Shown here piece by piece: positions 35,168 to 47,879 of a DNA stretch of 64,000 bases (the first letter of the stretch is position 1; each line of letters opens with the position of its first letter). The notes below the pieces were generated by a model. The model saw nothing but the letters and a program-made list of their open reading frames with translations, did not search any database and was not told where the DNA came from. The position numbers and the translations under genes were made by a program. Origin of the DNA: Diabrotica undecimpunctata (lineage: Eukaryota; Arthropoda; Insecta; Coleoptera; Chrysomelidae); contig NC_092806.1 in NCBI RefSeq assembly GCF_040954645.1, positions 145,914,429 to 145,978,428 of the forward strand. Direction: 5' to 3'.

Positions 35168-37149
35168 TACAGGGTGGCGCACCGAAAACGAAACAGATGC
35201 ATTTACTGGCAGATGATTCCTTTAAAAAAAAAACGCTTGGGCCCGTCGATTTTGTTATCGAGGGGGAAACAAAATTGGCATAAAATCACATTAACATTTG
35301 CAGCCCCCTAAGCGGGGGTGGCACCATCCCTAAAATCTTAAATGGAAAGGGGGGTCTAACGATCCATCATTTAAAAGGTCTTTCAACTCCCTTTACAATG
35401 ATGTAAAATTCATGTACTTCAATTCACTAGTTTTGGAGATTTATTGATTTAAAGTTTAAATACATCATCGTAAGAGGAGATCAATACATAGCAGCAAAGT
35501 TGTTAAAAAATAAAGAATGAACTGACCTGTCAGTCGAGTAAATGTTGAAAATGACCACCATTACTTTCCATGCAATAATAAAGATTTTGCTGAAAACGTT
35601 GCCGGACATTTTGCAATATTTGAGGAGTAATTTGATGGCACTCATTCACAATTCTTTGTCGTAAATCTTCTAAGGATGTTGGCTGAGTAGCATAGATTTT
35701 GCTTTTTAAGTAACCCCACAAAAAGAAATCCAAAGGTGATAAATCTGGAGATTTTGGGGCCATTCAACGGCACCTCTACTACCAATCCATTGACCTGGAA
35801 AGGTCTGATCTAAATAATGCCGAACTCTTAATGCGTAATGTGGTGGGGCACCATCCTGTTGGAACATCAATATATTCTCAACGTATCGACCATCATTCTG
35901 ATTTTCAATTATATCTGTTAGCGCAGGATCTATGGCATTTTGCAGTAAATCCAAATACATTTCACCAGTCAAATTTCCAGGTAAGAAAAAAGGACCAACC
36001 AAATGATCGCCAAAAATGCCAGCCCAAACATTTAATTTTTGTGGCTGCTGTGTGTATACCTCATGGTAAATTCTGGGATTAGAGTCCGACCAATATCGAC
36101 AATTATGACGATTTACTTCGCCATTTAAAAAAAAGGAACATTCGTCGGAAAAGCAAATGTTAAATAAAAATTGTTCATCGTTTGTAATTCGTTCACTCAT
36201 AACTTCACAAAATTCTAATCGCTTATCAAAATCGTCTTCATTAAGTTCTTGTACAAGGTGAATTTTATACGGATGACTAACACCACACGAAGTTTGCAAT
36301 TTGCAGGTACTTAATATAGGATCTACAATAACTTGCCCTAAAACCCCCACTTCTGTTGCTTCGTTCCTTATAAGATTTTCAATATTACGTTTTTTATTGG
36401 CGACTGATCCAGTTTCCCGAAATTTAACTACAAGTTCTAGAACATATTTTCGGTGCACATTATTGTTCTCATGTCGCTCATTAAAAATTTGTGCTGTTCT
36501 ATTAGCGCACTGATTATTTCCGAAAAATATTTCAATAATTTCAACCCTTCCTTCCGTGGAATATACCATGGTTAATTTATGTATAAAGCAATAAATGATA
36601 TTTTAACAACAAAGATTGGTCAAATCAATCGCAAACTAATGTACTATTTCCTATTTAAAATAAGTACGTGGCATTCTCTACTTATCTTTCTTTAAGAAAC
36701 AACTTTTTTTGTCACAAAGGACACTTCAATTGCTATTTTTATTATTAATAAACCATGGGCGTAATAAATAAAAGCATTTACTTATCAAGAAAACGCTTTT
36801 ACTCAAATTTCTTCTGAAAGAAGTACAAACTAATTTGATGTACCTATTAAAGTCTACTTTAAACTTTAAATCAATAAATCTCCAAAACTACTGAATTGAA
36901 TACATGAATTTTACATCATTATAAAGGGAGTTAAAAGACCTTTTAAATAATGGATCATTCGACCCCCCTTTTTATTTAAGATTTTGAGGATGATGCCACC
37001 CCCGCTTAAGGAGCTGCAAATGTTAAAGTGATTTTATGCCAATTTTGTGTCCCCCTCGAAAACAAAATCGACGGGTCCGAGCGTTTTTTCAAAAAAGGAA
37101 TCATCTGCCAGTAAATGCCTCTGTTTCGTTTTCGGTGCGCCACACTGTA
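35168..37149 (-). mobile_element. mariner-like DNA transposon with ~300-bp inverted termini
   Basis: The left end CAGGGTGGCGCACCGAAAAC at 35170 and the right end, complement of CAGTGTGGCGCACCGAAAAC ending at 37147, remain alike for about 295 bp (for example GGCAGATGATTCC, TCGATTTTGTT, CAAAATTGGCATAAAATCAC, TCAATAAATCTCCAAAACTA). TA flanks both sides (35168-35169, 37148-37149). The element is 1978 bp and contains one transposase gene read on the minus strand. Confidence 0.9.
35530..36569 (-). pseudogene. mariner-like transposase, one frameshift and a small deletion
   Basis: A 287-codon frame from ATG 36569 has an N-terminal helix-turn-helix (VEIIEIFFGNNQCANRTAQIF) and the acidic residues D142 (CFSDECSFF) and D239 (FQQDGAPPHYA). 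A one-base shift near 35765 moves the end into another frame, 35763-35530, with SPDLSPLDFFLWGYLK bearing the third Asp. About 36 residues separate the last two. The usual residues between GVS and HPYKI are missing, a deletion of roughly a dozen codons in the DNA-binding half. It is otherwise well kept, but not translatable as one protein. Confidence 0.85.
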
Positions 37150-37383
37150 TAATATGATAATAAAAACTGAAATGAAACGCATTTTATTTTGTATTATTTT
37201 ACTTTGTAGAACAAGCAGATTTGGTGATAATGTCGTTAACTATCTTCAATATTCATAAACACAATCGTAAAACAATGAGCAACAAAATAGCTAATTTTAA
37301 AAATTGAAATTGTTCCATTTTTTTTTGCCTAATAAGACATATTTCTACCCCTGCTACGAATAACAGAATTGGCATCGAATATT

Positions 37384-38130
37384 CATACTTCAAATAAACG
37401 GTCTTAAAGTATTTTCATTCAATTCATTCCAAATTTGGACAATACTTTGTTTCTGTTTCTGCAGAGTATTTAGTTGATTAGCAGAACTCCGTAGATATCT
37501 ACGAAGCAAGTCACAAACATTCTCTATAGGATTAAAATCGGCACTATCCGCTGGCCATCCCATAACTTCGATTCCAACTTCCTCTAGATAATTTTGCACT
37601 ATATTGGCATCGTGCGGTCTTGTTTCATCGGACATTAGTGGACCTATAAACCTACCCTCCACCGAATAACGTCGTTCCTCGCACGTGTACATACCGTTTG
37701 TTCTGACGTCGGCGTCGGGACACACGAATATTCCTATCACAATTGTAAAGACAGAATCTACTCTCATCTGCAGACAACTCCAATGAGCCTCCAACCAATG
37801 GTCATGACTTCCTGAAATTTATAAACGCGATCTGCGATGAGCTACGGTCAATGCTGGCCCTCCGGCAGATATACGATTTACCAAATTATCATCCCCTAGG
37901 CGATAGCGAACAGTTTCACAGCTGATTTGAATATTATGAACATCTTTAAGTTGGGATTGTACGCTTCTAGTCGTTATCTATAGATCGTTGTCTTAAGGTG
38001 CAAAGTCGAAAAAAACGGTCTTGAAAAGGCGCCGTTACCCGACGTACACCTTGTTCTGGACGCCTAGAGTAACTACCAGTCTCTCTATACCGTTCCATCG
38101 TTCATGAGACCGATGTATGGTGCATGCTGA
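37384..38130 (-). pseudogene. Tc1-like (DD34E) transposase relic
   Basis: The minus frame 37794-37390 carries SDETRPHDANIVQNYL and SADFNPIENVCDLLRRYL. Thirty-four residues lie between the Asp and the Glu of NPIE by hand count, as in Tc1-like DD34E enzymes (usual text: DNARPH and SPDLNPIE). Upstream to about 38130, broken frames give RFF-type helix-turn-helix text, and GGPALT.AHRRSRL near 37865-37830. The first catalytic Asp segment is unclear. No inverted termini were found. Confidence 0.75.
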
Positions 38131-38436
38131 ACCCCTAAACGTCAGTAACTCCAACGTTTCTCGTGCAAAACCACTATTGGAGCTCACTCTTCATATTCTA
38201 ACTATAATTTACTTAATTTTTGATACCTGATGTTTTTAACAGCTAGCAACCCTAATTTGCGACCATACTTTCCCAGGCAACCTAGTATCATCAAATCAAA
38301 AACAAGTAGCTTTAATTTGATATAAAAGACATGCATATATGTTATGAGCAGCGTATTTTATTGAAGAACTAAATGACTAAAATAAAAATTTTGTTCAAAA
38401 ATTAATTACCAATAATTGTATTAAAAATACAAAGTT

Positions 38437-38628
38437 GGTATTAGATTTAATTTTATTTGAGGGCATCCGCCAGCCGCTTATACATATTTCAACCTCATTA
38501 GGTATCATCAGAGCGACATATGCATAGGCTCTATGAGGCTCGTCGCTCTGATGATACCTGGTCCTAATGAGGTTGAAATACGTATAAGCGGCTGGCGGCT
38601 ACCCTGCATTGCAATTAAATCTAATACC
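38437..38628. repeat. 192-bp palindromic (hairpin) element
   Basis: Left arm GGTATTAGATTTAATT...GCCAGCCGCTTATAC, then ATTTCAACCTCATTAGG and TATCATCAGAGCGAC, mirrored on the right to the complement of GGTATTAGATTTAATTGCAA at 38628. Arms are about 85-90 bp with few mismatches and a loop of about 20-25 bp. No coding capacity. A half copy lies at about 57501-57597. Confidence 0.9.
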
Positions 38629-38689
38629 GTCTTACTATACCGTCTCCTTGGGATACTATACATTTGTGTCGATAACTGGGACTTTCTTC

Positions 38690-39045
38690 CGAGTATCATT
38701 TTTTTCTGATAAGCATAGATACTTTACAGAATCTACCATTGTAAAGGGTACTCCGTTAAGCAAAATTTTAGTAAATCGCCATGTATTTTAGTCTCCGCCA
38801 TTGCCTTTTTTTCATGTTAAAGGCATAATCCTCGAGAATTTTCGCTAGTTCCGTTATGGTACGACATCTTTCAATCGTAAAATTTCTCACCCGTAGGAAC
38901 TCCGAAAAGTGGGTCCAAATAGATCTTCTGGAACTCTGCGTATTCAATGGGACATTTTCCGAAACCAATTTTTTGATTTCTTCACCTGACTAGCATTCAA
39001 ATCTTGATTTTTCGTCTGGATTCATTAAATCTGTCCAAAATTGAT
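38690..39045 (-). mobile_element. Crypton/KIAA1958-like recombinase N-terminal scrap (tentative)
   Basis: The minus strand reads MNPDEKSRFEC, a stop, GEEIKKLVSENVPLNTQSSR, SIWTHFSEFLRVRNF, TITELAKILEDYAFNMKK and KYMAIY. The pattern (vP.NT...W..F..F, then ela..L.dy...mkk) resembles the N-terminal core-binding region of tyrosine-recombinase-like proteins of the Crypton/KIAA1958 group. The catalytic R..HxxR...Y part is not present. The match is from memory of family style, so confidence is limited. Confidence 0.4.
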
Positions 39046-39929
39046 TACGCCTCAATGACGTTTGTCAAACTGACAAAAACAGAATTACAAGACACCTTCG
39101 TGATGGATCTGTAATAATTTTGTCGCTGAGAAATAAAGCACTGCAAAACGGATTAGATAGCTCAAAACCTTTCAATATATTCAACTTTATTAACATTTTT
39201 AATGAATAAACTTTCTGGTATTTAAAAACCTATTTAATATCTTTACATAAATAAAAACTTTTTAAAAACAATGTTTAATGTCATAAAAATGTCCAGTTTT
39301 GCGCTGTAAATGATTTTACTGCATCTTTTTAGAAAATTTGGTGTTTAAGTGATGAAAACAGAAGCCGTCGCGGGTGGCCCTGTCATAAAACAATATTCCG
39401 AGCCGCTCCAAACAAATTGTCACATGAAACGATTTATGGTTGCATAACATTTACAGGGGATAGACAGCAAATAGTCAAAAATTTATGTTTTAAAGAATAA
39501 TAAACTACGTAATATTTAATAAAGAACAACAATAAGGCAGAATATTAAACCAAAAAAACGTGAGGCAAACACTGAACGCAAAACTGAAAAGCCCTGAACG
39601 TATTGTTCAAGACAAGTATTGTTCAAACGAAAACTGGGAAAGATTGTAGTTATTTCTTAAGAATAACTCTGCTTTCCCTTGTTTATCTAGAAGTGAAAGC
39701 TCCAAATATATTATCTGATAAAAAAAACTGAAATAACTACAATAACTAACAACTACAGGTTAAATGCAAAAAGAAATAGTACTGCCTCTCCAAATCCACT
39801 TTTTCCTGGCCTGGTCTTAAGGTACGCATTAGGTTTTAATGGTTTGAATAGGAAGCCGCAACTTTCTCTCAGCAACGAGACAATGTCCGTCTATGTTTCC
39901 AAGCTCTCTTCTTGATTTGCGCAAATTAC
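39046..39929. other. Nothing recognised
   Basis: AT-rich, short open frames only. Confidence 0.3.
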
Positions 39930-39949
39930 GGCTAAAGTGAAACCGCGCC

Positions 39950-40460
39950 AATTCTCGAGTGGTAAGCTACAAAAGGTGTCATCTACTTTAATGGCTATAA
40001 TCGAAATCGATTTACCACTATCGTTTTACCACTTCGTCTTTTTGTGCTATACGAAATTTGTAAAAGATTTACAGATTTCAGCAAGAGCTTTGCTACGGCT
40101 TTAATGAAGTGAAACGCCGAATATATAAATAAACAACGAACATAACACAATTCATCAAACCTTCCGTGTATGAATTGGTATCAATAGACTGGTTTAACGT
40201 TATTTCTGTTCCCTACGTCTTTAGTCAGTTGGGTTGATACAAATTCCTACACGAAAAACCAGCGAATTGTCCTACTATTTCCCACTTCTCGAGGGGTAAG
40301 CTACAAAAAGACAGAAAGTGATAGTCGTAAATCGATTCCGTTTAACACCATCAAAATAGATGGTGCTTTTTGTAGCTTACCACTCGAGAAGTGGGAAAGA
40401 GCAGGACAATTCGCTGGCTTTCTGTGTAGGTGTTTGTATCTAACCGACTGGCTTACGGAG
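39950..40460. repeat. Second large palindrome plus partial third arm
   Basis: The left arm (about 40216-40312) and right arm (about 40367-40459) are inverted copies sharing CCAGCGAATTGTCCT, TTTCCCACTTCTCGAG and GGTAAGCTACAAAAAG, and more loosely CAGT.GG.T.GATACAAA at the outer ends. The spacer is about 55 bp. A partial copy of one arm (TCTCGAGTGGTAAGCTACAAAAGG) lies at 39954-39979. Confidence 0.85.
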
Positions 40461-40824
40461 ATAATAATACAGCCGGGGCAAGTTATACCTGCCTGTCGCA
40501 AGAGGCGAGTAATGAGAAGGAATGAAGAGGTGGAGAGCCGACGTTCGAGGTATCGGGTTTGTAGATACGCGCGCAGGGCTATTCGACGTTACGGTCACCG
40601 GTCTACACTCCTAGTATCCGAGACGAGCCACTCGTGGGACCACTCTCCTTTCATTCCACAGAAACAAACGAAGCTGCAACCCCAATACGTCCTTCCCCAA
40701 TACGTGCGAGGTCGAGAAAGGAACGCCAAAACTTTTTAAAAAACAAAAAGGATGTTAATTAATGCGAGACTAGTATCAGTTAAGGGAAAAATCATTGGCA
40801 GGTAGCGCAATCTTTCGTGGCTAG
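40461..40824. other. G+C-rich block of unknown origin
   Basis: 40465-40690 is much richer in G+C than its surroundings (for example CGCGCGCAGGGCTATTCG). Its plus frame 40434-40739 is open for 101 codons and rich in Arg, with no recognised domain. It is probably part of a repeat, since it abuts the palindrome directly. Confidence 0.3.
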
Positions 40825-41170
40825 GTTAGTTGTAGCTCTAGAACTGTGACCCTTCTGACATTATTGCCACAATTGGTAACACTGCTCCTGAGTAATCCTT
40901 TCCTCAGGTAGCTGTAGCTTACTCCGTAACCGTGTTGTAGAGCCACCAGGATCGAATGTTAGTTGTAGCTCTAGAACTGTAGGGTCTCCTGACATTATTG
41001 CCACATTTAGTAACACTGCTTCTGAGTGATCCTTTCCGCGGGTAGCTGTAGTTTACTCCATAACTGTGATGTATAGTCACCGGGCTGGAATGCAGGTACT
41101 TCAAACCTTCTTGAGCCATGCCACAATTGGTTGCATCGCTCCTGTAGATCCTTTTCCAAGTTAATTTGCT
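40825..41170. repeat. Tandem repeat, ~133 bp period, about 2.6 copies
   Basis: Unit starts at 40825 and 40958 (both GTTAGTTGTAGCTCTAGAAC) and a diverged third at about 41092. Shared blocks include TGACATTATTGCCACA and GGTAGCTGTAG.TTACTCC. Confidence 0.85.
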
Positions 41171-42994
<1,824 letters not shown>

Positions 42995-43005
42995 AAATAC
43001 TTACA

Positions 43006-44549
43006 GAATTAAGAAAGCGAAAGAACAATGGTTAAAAAAACAATCCGCAGAAATAGAAGAATACCAGAAAAGATATGATAGTTTTAACACACATAAAAAA
43101 ATTAAAGAATTAACTCACAACAATAGAACAAGAAAACCAGAAATACTGAAAGAGGCAAATGGGAAACTTGTGTTGAATACTAACGACAAATTAAAGAGAT
43201 GGACAAAATGCATCAATGAACTGTCCAAAGACGATAGAACAGAACAGATGGAGATAGAAGTAGGAGAGGATATGGTTTTAATTATATTAAAAGAGGAAAT
43301 TAAAATGGCATTAAAAAACAGCAAAAATGGTAAAGCAGTAGATCCAGACCAAATCCCTATGGAAACCTTAAAATTCTTAAATAATGAAACCTTAGACATT
43401 ATAGTAGACTTATTTAACTCAATATACAAAACAGGACACATACCGAAACAATGGTTACTCTCCACCTTTTGTGCTATCCCTTAAAATACAAAAGTTAAAT
43501 ATTGCAGTGAATACAGAACAATATCACTAATAAGTCACATACTACAGACTTACGATATAATAACAAACCTCTACTTGAATCAAAGAGCACAAATCGTAAT
43601 AAATAACCCAGTCCAGAAATTGAAATCAGGAGAGGAGTTAGGCAGGGATGTATTATGTCCCCATTACTATTTAATGTATATAGTGAAGCCATTTTTGAAG
43701 AAGCATTACTATCTCAAAGTGAAGGAATAATAATTAACGGAAGATCTATTAACAACATAAGATATGCAGATGACACCGTGATTATGGCAAGCTCTGCTGA
43801 ATAACTCCAATTACCGCTAAACAAAACCAACAGTTTCTGTGAAAAATATGGACTAAAAATGAAAATTAAAAAGACCAAATACATGATAATAACAGAGAAA
43901 ACAAATATACCAACAAACATACATTTGGGAAATGTACCGATGAAAAGGTTGATAAATACAAATACCTAGGAACCTGGATTTCAGACAATAATGATCAAAC
44001 AACCGAAATAAGAGCCAGGATAGAAATAGCAAGAAATGCGTTTGTAAAAATGAAAACAATTCTCTGCAACAAAGACCTTAGATTAGAACTGAGAGTAAAA
44101 GCACTGAGATGCTACGTGTTTTCGATACTGCAATATGGACTTGAAAGCTGGATATTAAAACAAGAACACATAAATAACTTACAGTCCTTTGAAATGTGGT
44201 GTTACAGGAGGATGCTTAGAATAGCAAGGACCCAGAAGAAAACTAACACGGAAGTATTGCGAGAAATGGGCAAAGAATGCGAAATAATAAACACAATAAA
44301 AATAAGAAAGTTACAATATCTGGGATACGTAATGAGGGGACAGCGATATGAACTGCTAAGGCTGATAATACAGGGAAAGATAAGAGGAGGAAGGAGCATA
44401 GTAAGAAGGAGAGTGTCATGATTGAAGAATTTAAGGGACTGGTTTAAATGCAGTTCTATAGAACTCTTCAGAGCAGCAGTAGATAGAGTAAAGATAGTGA
44501 AGATGATGATATCCAACCTGCGATCGGGAGACGACACTTAACGAAGAAG
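43006..44549 (+). mobile_element. LINE, 5'-truncated and internally deleted, 11-bp TSD
   Basis: AAATACTTACA flanks it at 42995-43005 and 44550-44560. The plus strand carries RT fingers from about 43170 (ALKNSKNGKAVDPDQIPMET, HIPKQWLLSTF), TISLISHILQT near 43525, then, across a deletion that removes motif A, EIRRGVRQGCIMSPLLFN near 43615-43670 and RYADDTVIMA near 43760. The thumb and C-terminus are open from 44050: RCYVFSILQYGLESWIL, FEMWCYRRMLRIAR, YLGYVMRG, GKIRGGRS and, after a stop at 44419, LKNLRDWFKCSS. It ends in GAAGAAGAA. Frame shifts near 43840 and 43960 and several stops make it inactive. It is the longest copy of the family also seen at 1795, 2521 and 49293. Confidence 0.85.
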
Positions 44550-44560
44550 AAATACTTACA

Positions 44561-45207
44561 ATCTTAACCTTAATTAAGTAAGAGAGTTGATACTATATAT
44601 AATGTTAATTATATGAAAACCGTAAAATTAAGGCAGTTTTTGTATGTAGGAGAGAGTTTTTTTTCTTCAGTTATAAATTTAGTTATGGTTGCCTTTTTTA
44701 ATTATAATTATTGGAGTAAAATGTTTAATTGTTGAAATATAAGGAGATTGCATCACATATATTGTATTCACAAACATGATTTTTTTTAAGGGTGTTTGTT
44801 CTTATTTTACTTTGTCATGTTTTGAAGGTTATGTAATCATTTCTCCCGCCTTACTAATCTATGGTTGATTAAAGTGTCTTCTCTCAAGGGATATGGCCTT
44901 GATTTTATGATTAAACAGATAGTCTTTTTAATATATTTTAGACGTGCAGACCAAATGAATTCTATGTGTTGGTTGTATTATAGTAAAAAAATAACAAAGT
45001 ACAAACACACTGACAGATTTTTATTAATATTTTTAAAAAATTCGCCAAAAATTCTTGTTTATGTTAGGTCTTCTTGAATGTTAGGAAAATAAGTCTTCTA
45101 CTCACAATCGGTTATAGGTTTTATTAAAGTTGAAAAAAGGAGAATGGGCTACCGGTTTCGCTGTTTACAAACTTTTACAGCATCTTTAGGCCCTTAAGAA
45201 ACAAGGT
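44561..45207. other. Nothing recognised
   Basis: AT-rich, with T-runs. The segment 45120-45190 (GGTTTCGCTGTTTACAAAC, ACAGCATCTTTAGGC) looks like the 3' edge typical of Penelope-like or similar elements, but no coding part is attached. Confidence 0.3.
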
Positions 45208-45215
45208 TAAAATAC

Positions 45216-46361
45216 TACTACTACTACTAAGGATTTCCACAGTTTTCACTGTCTTCCTTCACTCAACCGTTTTCTCCAATTTTCCCTGTCATTCCAGTCT
45301 CCATCATGCAGGGTTCTTTTCTCCATAGCCTCGTCGATTTCATCTCTGAATGACCTTCATGGTCTTCCTCTCTTTCTTCTTCCAATCGGGCTCCATTCTG
45401 TGATTTTGTTTATCCAGCGTCCTCTGTCCGCTCTTCTGACGTGGCCGTACCAGGATAGTCTCTTCTCCTCTATATCGTCGATTATGTCTGATTGCACTCC
45501 CATTCTCCGCTTAATCTCTGCGTTTTCAATTCTGTCTCTTTTTGTAAGTCTACAGCTTCTCCTCAGGAACTCCATTTCTACTGCTCTTATTCTACCTCTA
45601 TTTCTCTTGTCTATTGTCCAGTTTTCGGACCCATATGTCAGGATACTTCTTGTCAGGGTATTATATATTCTCTTTTTTGTCTTTATCGTAATGTTCTTAT
45701 CCCACAACACTGAGTTTAGTTGTCTTATACAGTTTCTTGTTTGTCTCAGTCTGTTGTTTATATCTTCTTCTGTTGTTCCCTGGTTCGATATTATAGTTCC
45801 TAAATACTTGAATTTATCTGTTCCATTTATTTGTCTTCCCTCGTCTATCTCTAGGTTTCTCATATCCTTGTTTTCTGTTGTTAGGTATTCGGTTTTCTCT
45901 AAGTTTATTTCCATTCCGTTGTTTTTATATTCTTCTTCTAGTTTTCTGAGCATAAAGCTGAGATCTTCTTCATCTTGTGCGATGACTACTTGATCGTCGG
46001 CAAAACTTAAGGTGTATAGGTATTCGTCTCTTACTGCTATGCCCATTCCTTCGCACTTTCTCCTCCATGGTTTGAGTGTCTTTTCCAAGAATATTTTAAA
46101 CAGAGTAGGGGACGTAGCACAGCCTTGTAGAAGTTCTTTTGTCGTCTTAAATGGATTGTAGGCTTTATTTCCACATTTAATAGCTACTTTGTTTTCGTTG
46201 TATAGTGCTTTAACTGCTTTTATTAGTGTTTGTCCGATTCCGAGATCATTCATTGCTTCCCATAATTTGACTCTAGGTATTGAGTCATATGCTTTCTTTA
46301 GATCAACAAAGGCCAGATGGACCGGTCTACCTTTTGCCATTTTCTTCTCTATCAGTTGTTC
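45216..46361 (-). mobile_element. RTE-like LINE, longest uninterrupted RT frame in the window
   Basis: A minus frame of 353 codons (46418-45357) spans RT palm to C-terminus. Motif A is FVDLKKAYDS (residues 37-46). The motif B region is LLQGCATSPTLFKIF, where RQG is usual. The catalytic box is FADD (139-142). Then come the thumb RSILTYGSENWTI, RLSWYGHVRRADRG, and GRRKRGRP at the very end. A frame shift there moves the last ~45 codons (DEIDEAMEKRTL, NWRKRLSEG) into another frame down to about 45240, then a (TAG)n tail at 45216-45228. The first ~18 codons of the frame are flanking DNA. TAAAATAC at 45208-45215 and 46362-46369 may be an 8-bp target duplication. It is 5'-truncated, so not autonomous. 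Confidence 0.85.
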
Positions 46362-46369
46362 TAAAATAC

Positions 46370-47879
46370 ATAGTGTGTATATATAAACAAATGTGTATAT
46401 AACAAAACAAACAAACAATTATTTGAGTAGTATAGAGGACTTAATCAATAGTCATTCAATAGATAGTATTGATAGTGTAGATAACATAAAATAGAATAAA
46501 AATATGTGTGTGTGTGTGTTTCAAATTTAAATTAAAAATTAAGATTCCGTACATCAGCTTCACTCTGGTGTTAACTGTATAAGTCATTTTTAATAAAATA
46601 AGATAATGTAAGATCAATGAATTAAAATGAAAGAAAATACTTACAATTTATACATATCAGTGCAATTCTAATCTATACATCCAATGTAACGTGATAATGT
46701 AATCGTTGATATAGATTCTAGAATTTGTAACATGAATGAGAAAATGCAGAATTAAAAATATTGTAAGAGATGGGAGACCTAACTGAAAAAGAAAGGAAGC
46801 AAGACTACCAAAGAGATAGCACGACATATGGTCTTCGCAATTACATATAAGGTTAAATATTATCCAGTAAATTATCCATAATATCTCACTTTCTCTTTCG
46901 AGTCTTGCAATTTTTATTTTTTAATTTGTTTTTTAACTATACAAACTTAACATAACATGCATATTAATTTTATTTCGGGATACGTTTTGTAAAGCCGAAC
47001 CAAAGACAATTTTCTCTGAATATCACATAATCACATGTAATTAATCTTTATCGATAGCGCCATCCATCTTGTACACTATATTATGAACTTCTCTGACTAA
47101 TTTTATGTTCAAATAATAAGTACTTAAAAAGACTTTTTATCCGCAGCCACGCATATCATTTATGGCTAGCTGTATTAGTGAAACCTTCAATATTTATTAT
47201 TTTTACGCCTTACGGCGGCTTCCTGTGGCGTCTAATCTGCTGTAAAATCGTTGAACCAACTACTAGTCATTAGTTGAGTAATAAAGCGCAGGTGTGTGGT
47301 TAATCATGTGCGAATAGAGACATGATGAATTCCTAAATAAGTACCTACCACTTTTTAGTAAGCCAACTTAGATATTCTTTATTATGCTGTTATCTGTCAA
47401 GGCCCAATGAAAGTGAAAATATCAAATTTGTTGAGTACCGATTAGAGAAATTTACAAATATGCCCCTTTTTCAAGTAATATTAATAGGATGTCTTGATTA
47501 CTATCATTGATACATAACATAGACAAAAAACTTAAAGAAGTAGTAGGTATGCACCGAAAGAAATCGTCTCTTGACTTTTATTCGACGATAGAAAGAAACT
47601 TATAATTATTTTTATCGCCAACCGTCATTATTGTACTCATTTGTGACAGTAAAGTAACACTTTATTGTCAGTAACACTAAACACTTTAGAATTGATTTCA
47701 GATTTCAAATTATGAGGAGAAACCTTGATTAATGTAAATAGAGTCCCGAATGAAGGATGCCGAGCGGCTAGTTGCTCCTTTTACATCGAAATGAGGATGG
47801 GATAAGCATAAATTTGACAGGTTTTCTTTTTTTTTTTTTTGTTTAGGTTCGCTATTTCTAATTTGATCTATTTATATAT
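46370..47879. other. No gene recognised
   Basis: A short (GT)n at about 46505-46520 and a T-run near 47826-47840. Otherwise AT-rich with no motif. Confidence 0.35.

Noticed and set aside
35831..36513. Plus-strand open frames opposite the mariner-like transposase
   Set aside because: They are shadows of the minus-strand coding sequence.
45400..45993. A 197-codon plus-strand hydrophobic protein
   Set aside because: It is the antisense of the RTE-like RT frame at 45357-46418.
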